NCBI GenBank assembly: GCA_903813345.2
Contig: CAIIXF020000006.1
Location: 24,065,936-24,125,935, forward strand
Reading direction: 5' to 3'
DNA: 60,000 nucleotides
DNA from: Owenia fusiformis
Taxonomy: Eukaryota > Annelida > Polychaeta > Sabellida > Oweniidae
Position 1 is the stretch's first letter; each line of letters starts with the position of its first letter. A program made the translations under genes and the position numbers. The notes below the pieces were generated by a model that saw nothing but the letters and a program-made list of their open reading frames with translations, had not been told where the DNA came from and searched no databases. Shown in pieces: positions 41,501-53,500 of this stretch.

Positions 41501-44500
41501 ATTCATTCAAAAAAGTGATAATCATGAATGGTATGGTAAAAATCGTATTGGACAACGAGGTGGAGGCATAGGCTTCCTTATTTCAAAATCCTTTGAAGTT
41601 AAAGTTTTGAATGATGATTTACTTAACACAAAACAAGACAGTCTTGAGCGGTATTGGATACGACTTAAAATGCATGGTCATACTTTCAGTATTGGGGTTG
41701 CATATTACCCCAATGATGGGTTAAATCCTGATTGTAGTAATGCACTAACTGATGAACTAATATCAAATATTGCTACTCTGGAAGAAACGGGTGATTTTAT
41801 TCTATTGATGGGTGATTTTAATGGCAAGTTAAAGGAATTCAGTAAATCTCATAAACCCAGTCCCAATGGTAAAATGGTGGAAATGATAAGTGAAGTGGCT
41901 AATATGCAGGTTTTGAATCTTTCGGAAAAATGCAAAGGCACTTATACATGGTTTAGGGGTAGCTCTACTTCCACCATTGACTATTTCTTATGTAACACAT
42001 CTATGTATGGAAATTTCACAAGTATGAATATTGATGAAGAGAGTGAGTATTCTATAGGGAGCGATCACTGCATGATATTCACTGATTTTATGTTTAATGC
42101 ACCAAGTAGGAAAAATGGACCAAATATCAGTAACCCATGTGTAAATGTGCGTCTTTGGAAAATTAACGAACATACTGATTGGACAATGTTTAAATCAGCG
42201 CTTGCTTTTGAATTTACCAATTGGAACTCATCCGAATTCTCTTCTCTAGAGGAAATGTGGATCAACTGGAGAGAAAGGGTGATAAAAGTTGCTGATGCAA
42301 CAATTGGTCACATGAATGTCTCTTCCCAGTACCGGAGTTTTTGGGATAGTGAACTTAAAAAACTTATCAAAAGCCGGAAAGAGGCAAGCCAATTCTGCAG
42401 GTACTGGCGTGCCTCTGGTCTAAGTGATCTTGATGCATTCGACGAGCTTTGGAATATATATCTTGAGAGAAAGCAAAGGGTTCATTCATACATCAAAGAA
42501 AAAATGGTTAAGAACCATATAAAAATTTTGACCAGAAATGCTTCTAAGAAAACAACTAGCTCTAAATCTTATTGGCAAACGCTCAACATGTTCAACCAAA
42601 GTAATGGTGAACCAATCAAAGTTCAACACCCATTATTTCCTGATATAATCGTTACTGAGCCAAAAGTGTTTAAAATAATGAAAGATTACTGGGCGAAGGT
42701 TGGCCTTAATAATCGTAACAGTGTGTCTCCTAATTTAGACACAGAAGAGTCACAGCATTCTAAACAGCTCAGTGATATTGAATTTAGCATGCATCATCCA
42801 AATGATACAGATTTTGATGTTATGGACCAGGTAGTGTTTGACCCAAATATATTAGCCCTTCATTTAAGAGGTCTACCTAATGGTAAGGCTGTAGGTACAG
42901 ATCTCATTCCATATGAATTTTTGAAATATGGAGGGTTAACTATGAAGGAAACCTTACTTGATCTTTTCAGTATGTGTAAAACCCATGAAATATATCCGAC
43001 ACAATGGAAAGAAGGCATTATCAAGCCACTTCACAAAGGTGGTCATGATGAATCATTAAACAACTTCAGAGGTATAACAATCACATCTAATGTTTACAAG
43101 TTATTTTGTTCGATAATCAATGAACAACTTATGGCTTTTTTTGAGGAAAAAAATGTTTTTGGTGAATTTCAAGGTGCCTATAGAAAACGCCAACGGTTAG
43201 AAAACCACATATTTAAACTCAAAGCTCTATGTAGCTTAAGGAGGGATGAAAAACAAAAAACTTTTTTGGCTTTCTTGGATATTTCTAAAGCGTTTGACGT
43301 TATTGACAGGGATCTGATGTTTATCAAATTATGGGAAAAGGGGATCAGGGGTAAATCTTGGCGGCTACTTCGGGAAATGTACCGGAACATTAAATTTAAA
43401 GTTAAGTTGAATAATAGAGATGCAAATGAGGCCAATATCAAAGCAAATTGTACGTCTCAAGATGATTATGATGCATTAAACATTGATCATGATAGCAGTA
43501 ACACACCATGGTTTACCACAAAATGTGGCGTAAAACAGGGGTGTACATTGTCTACGACTCTTTTTTCTATTATTATGACCGATCTCCAGGATGACCTTTT
43601 AAAGGAAAATGTAGGCATCACCTTCAATAACTCTAAATTCCCAAGTTTAATGTGGGCTGATGATATTGTTTTATTAGGAAAATCTGAACAAGATCTCAAA
43701 AACATGCTTAAGATTGCGAATAAATTTGCAAGTAAATGGGGATTTCGGTTTAGCGAGAAAAAATCTAAGGTAATGGTAATTGGACAAAAAATCAACAGAT
43801 TGAAAACCTGGGCCTTGAGCGATCTCAGATTATCTGAGGTCCAAACCTATAAGTACTTAGGCATCTTCATTCATCGCTCATTGAAAGATACATTTCATAT
43901 CATCGAGCAAATGGGTCCAAGATCCTTAAAATTAAAGAATTATGTAGCATTCACACTGAATAAGCATCTAAATGTTAAACGTCTTGAATTTGGCAACAAA
44001 CTATATCTGAGCAAGTACCTTCCATCAGTTCTTAATGGTTGTGGCATCTGGGTAAATAATACCCAGAATGTAAATAATAAACTAAAGTCTATGCAATATA
44101 ATATAGGTAGGGCAATATTCAGCTTGAAAAGCACACCAGCATATATTGCAGTAATAAATGATTTAGGATGGATCCCAATCCAGTTTGTGCTTATGAAGCG
44201 CCAAGTAGAATATTTCCTCTACCTTAAAGATCAAAATGAAGGATCTCTTTTGAAACTTCTACTTACGAATATGATACAAAGGTTCAACAAAGGTAAAACA
44301 AACTTCTGGAACTTTGTTGAAAACATGAATAACATTTTAACTTCATTGGATTTAAATGGGATAGAACATGACATTGAGGATGTGTCCCATAAGTATAGAA
44401 TGCATATTGAACGAAAAATTGAATGTTACATTAAAGACGAAATTAGTGAAAAGTCATCACTATCTCTGTACAGACAGATCCTTGATAAAAAAGGGCGCCA

Positions 44501-47500
44501 ACGTTACCTTGAAAATGATTTTGAATTTCAAGGTGCACGAATAAAACTCCTCGCAAGATGTGGTAGGTTCCAATTAAATGATGAAACCCATAAATGGAAA
44601 AACCACTCATCTAATAATCCACACTGTGATTTCTGTCCTTTGGATATTGAGACTATTGAACATAGATTACTGCATTGCAAACACTATGAAGAGCAAAGAA
44701 ATGAATTTCATAAGAGCTTAAAGTCAATCATACCCTACCCCATACTAGATACCTATATCAAGACCAACTCCTCGACAAAACTAAAGTGGTTATTGGGTGA
44801 TGAGGCATTCAAAATTGGGGGACATGAAGCAGGGCTAAATTTTGATAGTGTAACTAAGAAGTTCTTACTGGCACTCTACAAGTGTAGTTGAAATTATTTT
44901 AATCTTTTTTAATCAATAATACAATGATTTTAACTAAGATTTTAGTCAACTTATTAATGCAATGGCTTAGATAATACCAACTACTTTTTTATCTTCATGT
45001 AAATGTATCCTAAATGGACGCACCAATTTTTGTGTGCCGCTGTTGTAAAAGCGTAGTTTCCAAATAAATAAAAAAAAAAAAAAAAAAAAAAATATATATC
45101 CAGAAGAGAAATTACCAAGAATTCATTTTTTATATAACTTTCTTAATCATGACACAACTATGTCTAGATTTATTTAACTCTGCATTACTTTTCACAAATG
45201 TAACAATATACAACTTGGAGACTACTGTGTGTTATACTTACAATGTTTTACCAAACTGTTGATTGTCCACCATACTTGGGTATTGCTTAGTGAGCTCCAC
45301 AAGGATCTGTAGCGTATGCTGAGCACTTTGCTCTGATTGACGCAGGGAGTAACTCTGTAATAACTGCACAAGTGTCTGCAAATAAAAAAGAGAATAAACT
45401 GTATCACAGTTAAAACATTGAACTTGAAGAATTTCCCTGCTCTGAGGCTTCCTCATTTAAAGGAAATGGTTTCCTTTTTATTGTTTCCACCTGTTGAAAA
45501 CAAGATGACATTTGATCAAATGCATTCAAATTATAGATCTGGAATTTCAGGACGGTTACTGTACTTCTACTTAATTTGGTGCTACTTGCTTTGAGGTTTG
45601 CTGTTTTGGACATATGGTGATTACTTAATTTGGCGGACTTGCAATATTAAAATGTATATACCATAGTTTACGATTAAAAGATGAAATATTGATTTTGGCG
45701 GCTACTTAATTTAACAATGTGGAAGTACAGTAGGTACCAAACTTTGAAACACAGATGACATCACCCATGTCACTTGCTGTGTCAAAATGAACATATTTCC
45801 ACAATGGGGAAAATGAAGGTACATTTTATAGCCCATGCATATAATTTTTTATTACTGAACCTGTGTTTCATAATATGACTTTTGACTTGAAGTGATATTT
45901 TATTAACTAACAATTTTGCTAAATGTTCTTAAGGTAGGCAGATAGGACATAGTTTTAAAAGGTCTGATTTAATTATCTAAATAAATTATTCACCCTACTA
46001 GTTCTACCTTAAAATAAATAAAAAGGAGATTGAAGGAAAAGCAACAATCCTCTGATTATCCATTGATTATTGTTTAAAGGCAGAATCAGATCTATAGGGG
46101 CAATATGTACAATATACTGTACTACTGTAGATGTGAGTAGAAATAATCTTGATTGACTTCAATAAAAAGTATTTACCAACTTTGAAAATTTAAACTTCTT
46201 TGAAAATGTGACTTCCAGGTCGGGGAGATTTTCCATAGACCACATGTCATAAAATCACAAAAAAGTGAGAAATCTTTTCCTGTGTTGGGCAGATAATATT
46301 TTCTGTTACTGGACATATTTTTGTTTGAAGAATTATCAGACACATAAGGATTGTAATGAAAATTGATCCAATTAAACTGACAATATTCAAGTTTAGGGGA
46401 ACTCTTTTGATATATCTGCCATGTTAGTTAACCCCAATCTCCCACCTGGTGGGAGATTGGGGTTAACTAGCATCTATTTGTTATGATCTGAAATACAATA
46501 TCTCCCGAAAGATCTCTGATATGTTATAAATTGATGAACTTAAAAAATAGGAAAAAAATGTTTTAATTCTCCCAAATTAAAAATTATAACCATAAAATAG
46601 AAATACATGTAATACGTAACATTATTGTAAAAATCTGTAGTTTTCTTGGAATAAAGTATGCACTGTTGGGATTTTTAGAAAATAAACTTGTCAAGGATTG
46701 AAACAGCCACTGTTCTAAGTTGAACCATGGGCTTTCAATTCTAGTTGAAAGCCCATGGTTGAACCAATTATTTTGTTTAGCTTGCTTGCTACATCAGATT
46801 TTCATTTAAGCAACAGTATTTTCATGAAGCATGGAAAAAATGCTAGAGGTCATTGTAACATCATTTTTGTGCAATAGCTACTTCCTAGCTGTAAATTAAC
46901 TTCTTGCAAATAGAACCTCAACTTCTCAGAAATGCATATCAACAAAACAGATAGCGCAACTTGTAATTCAGCATCTTAAATACATGAGGTAAGGGGTCTC
47001 TATCAGTAAAGACTAAGTCTTATCAACCAATGTATAATCTATAATGTGCATAATATCTTACTCTGGTTCTGTTCAAGGTATACAAATGAAATGGAAAGAT
47101 AGAAAATGTTTACATTACAAAAAGTCTCAACATAAATACACCTACAGTACATGTATAAGTTTAAGCAAAGTTTAGATCAAGTATCAATTCAATGTGTGAA
47201 TTTTCAACCAGGCAGTCTTGATTATATAGCAGTGCTGTACACACATAAACAAATTGTTTGTACAATTAAATGTTAAAGAAAGGCTTGCATTATTCCACTC
47301 TAATCCCACTACCTATTTTTAGCCCAAAATTGAGAATTTTTGAGATCTTTCATCCCAGCTCAAATTTCATCTAGTTGGTGTATTGACATTACATGGTAAC
47401 TATTACAGTTATTGACAGTTATAACTGTTCCCATCTGATGATGTCAGATCACAGAATATGCCTCATATCAAAGCATGTTTCAGGTGAAATATTATGGTGA

Positions 47501-50500
47501 TTCTCTGAGTATCAGAATGTATAGGCTGCATTTTTAACTGCCTGTGGCGCAAGTCAGTTGCATAATATTTCACCGGAGGTATCACGAAAAAGAACAATAA
47601 GCCCAGCGTTGGAAATAACATGGTCACACGTTTTCAACAAAAACAGCTCATCCAAATGTACCTACACTCACATAATTCTTTTGAAAGACACATTTATTCA
47701 TGTTATTGCAATGGAACTCCTATGGTGCATCAGTGACAAAGCAACACACTTATATGCAAATAGAGAGGCAGTGCATTATAAACTACTCATGCCATTTGTT
47801 TGCAATACACTGAAATAAAATCCATTATGAGGATAGGTCCGAAGCTTGCTGAAGAAAGATGAAGAAAGTCAACATACCCTATTACTGAAATTCTTATGAA
47901 GAAATATCTGGTATTACAAATAAAACTCAATTTAATTCACACAAACATTTGACAAGACTTATTTATCAAAGTTTTGGAAATAAACTTCTTCACCTTGAAT
48001 CGTCAAAAATACATTTGAAAAAAATATATGTAAAGCCAGAATAATTTAGAGAAATCACTACAACATGGCAAACATGAGGTGAGGGATCTATCAGTATATA
48101 TACTAATTATGATGTTATGTGAAATAAAGTATGTCAGAAGGAAATGGGGTAAAAGGTCACTTTTACGAAAGGCCACTGCCGGTATTTAAATATTCAAAAA
48201 TAAGATCCTAAAATATAAATGTTTTCTCCATAAAATGTAACATTTTGGTTCATTGGTTGCTTATTTTAGTGAAATAAATCTATTTGTGCCAAGTGAGAGC
48301 TAATATTTTTTTATTGTATTACTGTTTCATGATGTTAACAAATGGGCAAAGGTAGTCATGCATAGGGTGGCTCAAGATAATTTTTTTTGGGAAATGTTAT
48401 GCTCCCTATGTGAATCAAGTTGCATTTTGGGGTAAATATCACTTGTGATTTTTTTCAAATTTTTTAGTCAACTTTTAGGGGTCCCCCACAGCCTTTGAAG
48501 TTTGCCCATAGGCTTTACATTAGTGGACGTCGCCCCAAAATCGTACTTTGTAGAAGCTTTTTTTCCAGTGATTTATTTATGTTGTCTGAAGAAAAACAAC
48601 ATTGTATATGATATGATTAGATGTTTAAATCATCATATTACTCTGTTTCATCATATGAACTTATATAGATCTCAAATCTAAATATAGACCTGCATTCTGT
48701 TAATGATCCAGCTGAACGAGCAGTGAAGCTGGTACAGGAATGCTCTCAAATGACCCATGCTGTGGTGCATCGTGACAATGTATGTGTTGTACGCTCAGAT
48801 CATAGATGAAGGGTGTCACATCTAAGAAAAGCTGATCTGAATCATGTTTAAAACATTAAATGTCAAGAATGAATATACCTTTTACAGTTTAAACCATTAT
48901 AATGACAATACCAAATCATATATGAGACATGATTCTCTAAAACTGTACTTGTTCAAATAATTATACTGGTCGAATGTACCTGATATTTTGTTAATAGGAT
49001 ATTGTAAGTATAACCTTTTATATAAGTTCATATGATGAAACAGAGTATTATGATGATTTAAACATCTTATAATATCATATACAATGTTGATTTTCTTCAA
49101 ACAATATAAATAAATCACAAATGTGTACAAAATGTCCCCACCTATGGGTGTTCCCGTCAAATGGTTATCCTAAAAATGAGTAGACAAGTCTTTACCGACA
49201 CAATTTGAGGACGGAATATCCAAAATGGCCACCTTAAAATTTGAATGCCCAAAAATTAGTCAGTTCTAGATTTTCATACTAAGAACCACCCCTGAAATTT
49301 TGAAATTGATCCCTTACACAGTTAACCAGAAAACATGTAAACAAGACTTTACAAACAAGATTTTAGGACGGAAAATCCAAAATGGCTGCCTTGACATTTA
49401 ACCAGAATGCCCAAAAACTAATCAGATCTAGATTTTCATACTAAGAATCATCCCTGAAAATTTGAAATTGATCTACCAAATGGTTCACCTGAAAACGCGT
49501 AGACAAGACTTTACAGGCAAGATTTCAAGACAGAAAATCCCAAAATGGCTGCCTTGACATTTATCCAGAATGCCAAAAAACTAATCAGATCTAGATTTTT
49601 ATACTAAGAATCATCCCTGTAAATTTGAAATTGATCTACCAAACAGTTCACCTGGAAATGCGTAGACAAGACTTTACAGACAAGATTTTAGGACGGAAAA
49701 TCCAAAATGGCTGCCTTGACATTTACCCAGAATGCCCAAAAACTAATCAGATCTAGATTTTCATACTAAGAATCATCCCTGAAAATTTGAAATTGATCTA
49801 CCAAACGGTTCACCTGAAAACGCGTAGACAAGACTTAACAGACAAGATTTTAGAACGGAAAAATCCAAAATGGCCGACAATAAAAAAGTGATTATGAGTT
49901 TTTGCTGATTTCTTTTTACAAAATTATCACATATAACTACTGTTAACAATAACATAGGCGTTTACAACAAAGTACACCTGAAATTATTTATAAAGCTACT
50001 AAATAGTTAAAGTATGAAAACTGAAAAACACCATTCAATATGATACAAAGTAATATCGAGCGCTAACTTTTCTTAAAACATTCACAATGGCTGACATGAC
50101 TGAGCTAACAGGTCCAAAACCTAATCAGATGTAGAATGAAGTGAGCTGAACAAGATGTTAAAGTTTCAAAAGCAATTGTGAAGCCATTTTTCTTAAAGTT
50201 TGCAGACAAGGATTTTAGCATTTGACTTCAAAATGGCCGACAGGAAGTAGGTATCGAGTAAAATTTTTTTCATCCACATCTAGATGCACTCATAAGTTAT
50301 CCCTGAAAATTTGAAGGTGATATCTGTAGCGGTTTTGGAGAAAACTGCCGGACGTACGGACAGACAGACGGACATACGGGCATACGAACAGACAGACGTG
50401 CCTAGGCCGACAATATGGCCCCACACTATGTGGTGGGGATATAAAAAGCTTCTATAAAGTACGTTTTTTGGGCGACGCCCACTAATGTTAAGCCTATGGG

Positions 50501-53500
50501 CAAACTTTAAAGGCCGTGGGGGACCCCTAAAAGTTGACTAAAAAAATTGAAAAAAATCACAGTGATATTTATCCCAAAATGCAACTCGATTCATGTAGGG
50601 AGCATAACATTTCCAAAAAAAAATTATTTTGAGCCACCCTAGTCATGCAGTATCTTTCTTCAGCTTCAGCTTTTACAAAGTTGGAGCTTTTGCCAAGGGG
50701 GATGCTTTTTGACAGTTTTGGCTAAAAAAGTGCTCAGAATGTTGAAAAAACTGCATGATTTTGAAAGAATTCCTAGCCACTCCTCCAGCTCCCCCTGGAT
50801 ATGGGCCTGTCTTTATTGTAGTGTCTGTGAAAATATTTGATTGATTTGACCTAGGAACATCTAAATATCCATTTAGTATGATTGACTTGAATAATTGAAT
50901 ATCAACTCCTTTTTGAGTTATAGTTTAACTCTGACTCAGTAAATCTAAAAGAATTAAATAAAACATGGATTCAATGTTCACGTAATATATATTTATTATC
51001 AGGTGAATCTAAGAATAAGATGGCATCTGCAAGAGAGTTGAGGTATATGGAGAGATGTAAGAAGCGTAAAGAAAGGAATACAACTCCAGCAAGACAATTG
51101 AAAAGACTTAGAAGTACTCAGGACACTTCATACAACAAAGAGATTTATCAATATGATGCATCACAGCCATGTCAAAATGATACATCACAGCTGTGTCAAA
51201 ATGACACATCACAGCCATGTCAAAACGATACATCACAACCATGTCAAAATGACACATCGCAGCCTTGTCAAAATGATACATCACAACCATCTGGTAATAT
51301 TGGTTTTAAAAATTTTAAAAGTGTATCTGTAATTTTAATATTCAGATAATATGTATCTTTCTTGAATAATGAGAAGGCTGCATTTCAAGGGATTATGGTT
51401 AATAACGATCAAATCTCATTTGCAGAAACGACTTCGATAATGTATGAGATAGGCAGGAAACTGTGTAGGAAACCCTGGGCCACTACCACAATGAACAGTA
51501 CAGAGCTAACAACACAGATTGACTTGTTGCGCCAGCTTGGAGGTCAGTCTCACAATCAAAAACTTAATCATAAAGTCATTTGACTTATTTCTTTCTTACT
51601 CTAAAATTGCCAACGTAAATGCTAAGTAAAACTTGTTCTATCTTAACGCCAAAAAGAGTTTCAAGTTTTTTTTAACATAAAAGTTTATGGCAGATTGGAA
51701 AAATAGATCCAACTTGAAAGGTGTTTGGATTGGAAATTTGTTTTAAAATATACATGGTTCATCCATGATATATGAGGTAGGTACCGGTACTAGGTAGGTT
51801 AAATTGACCACTCTTCAGATTTTCTTAGTCTGATACATGCTTTCACTTCCAGTGGTCAATGTCTGACAAACTCTCAAGGCAAACTGAAGGGTGGTTGATG
51901 TAACCAATCCAGTAGTTACTCAACTGGCTGAACCTATTGGCAAGTGACCTGAATTTGGTGCCAACTACTTACTAACCCCAGTATTAACCCCTTGACCTTA
52001 TTCATATTGTATTTGTATGATCTTACTGTACCCTTCTGTAATGCCATTGGGCGATTGAAGGGATGCATAATGTAATATCTTGTAATGAAATAAATTTTTC
52101 TTAATAAAAAAAACAACAAAAAAAACTACTTACTAGTTAAATATGTGTATTTCAGGTGAGTATATGAAACTCGCTGACGCCATATCAGAGGGTTGGTACT
52201 TTGTAAGAGCTTCAGGTTGCTATAATGCAGCATTAAGATGTATTGAAAAACTGAAGAACCTTCCAGAAGGTGCAACTGAGATAGACAGCTCTATGTTAGT
52301 CTCTAAGAAATCAGATTGTCTGAAACAACTACAACATATCGAAGCAACATTCCTGACTATAGCAGCGCACCAAAATTACAAAACAGCAAAACAACACAAA
52401 GAACTGTATGAGACAGAACTGAATTCATTGAGAGAATTCTCATCAAAGACGATCAATGACATTGTGAAGAATGACATGAAAGTTGATTCGATAACCACTG
52501 AAATGTCTGTTGAAGATGAGGACAGCACAATTAAGAACAGTAAAGTTTTCTATAATGAACTTTCAGATAGACTGAAAAAGTTTTATAGACTTTTAATCGA
52601 TGATTGTATTTCAGTTCTTGAGGTACCCGATTGTAAATTCAGTGTGTTAGGCCTTGGGTCTTTAGCCAGAATGGAAGCCACTGCTTACTCAGATTTAGAA
52701 TCTGCAATATTGTTTGACTCCAGTGGTATGACCTCAGGTGAAGTTGAAAAGGTGAAGCATAAATTTAGACTCATGGTCCATTACCTCCATCTTAAGGTGC
52801 TTAACCTTGGTGAAACAATCCTACCAAGTCTTTGTATCCCTGTCTTAAATGATTTCAACACAGAGTTACCTGAACATATGACAGACAACAAATACTTTGA
52901 CATAACCACACCTCAGGGCATGTGCTTTGATGGTGCAATGCCCTGGGCAAGTAAGACTCCAATTGGACGTAACAAAACTAAGCTCAAACCAGCAAGAGAG
53001 TTGATCATGACACCTGAAGAGATGGCTGAATACCAGACAGAAAGCATTTGTATCAAAGAAGGCTACCATCTCAGTGATGTTCTTATGACGACCACTCTTA
53101 TATATGGAGATGAAGGCCTGCTAGAAAGGTATAACACAAACATACAAAAGTTCCTAAATTCACCATCAGAAAAGGATTCAAGTTTATCTGTGGGTGCCCT
53201 TCGGGCAGATGAAACCTTGAAGGATGACCTCAACAAATATTTACAAAATCCTCTCACACCTGAAACTTTGGGCAAGCAAGTTCATGTGAAAAAGGATATA
53301 TACAGATTTGCAACAATATCTGTGAACACCCTGAAACTGAAGTACACCTGTGTCTCTCAGGCTCCTCTCGATGTGCTGGAGGAGCTATATGACAGAAAGA
53401 TATTGAGTGAGAGGGCTAAGAAAGACTTACAGGTCATGGTTTGCATCTGTATTAACCTACGTCATCTGGTCTACAACAGGTACAAACAACAAAAAGAAAT

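Larger units (their letters stand above)
40115..45092 (+). mobile_element. Non-LTR retrotransposon (LINE) with intact ORF2
   Basis: The element has a 5'-truncated and frameshifted ORF1 (40131-41216), an open ORF2 (41250-44891) and a 23-base A tract at 45070-45092. It is inserted antisense to NCAPD3 between exons 40055-40097 and 45242-45375. The layout SGNH plus CCHC in ORF1 and APE plus RT plus C-terminal zinc finger in ORF2 fits the CR1/L2/Jockey side of the LINE tree; I cannot place the clade more precisely. No target duplication was identified. Confidence 0.9.
45376..48354. other. First part of the large NCAPD3 intron
   Basis: No exon is visible. It contains two perfect hairpins (46425-46469 and 46723-46760). 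Otherwise I see only AT-rich unique sequence. Confidence 0.5.
48363..50641. mobile_element. 2.3-kb hAT-like composite element with 198-bp terminal inverted repeats
   Basis: The arms 48363-48560 and 50444-50641 are near-identical inverted repeats that begin TAGGGTGGCTCAA. The 8-mer GTCATGCA flanks both sides (48355-48362 and 50642-50649), fitting hAT transposition. Inside, a second inverted repeat (48568-48668 against 49018-49118) brackets a short coding remnant, and a copy of the 162-bp-unit element (about 49119-50443) fills the rest. It looks like nested insertions moved, or fixed, as one unit. It lies about 380 bp upstream of the start codon of the nucleotidyltransferase-TPR gene. Confidence 0.88.
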
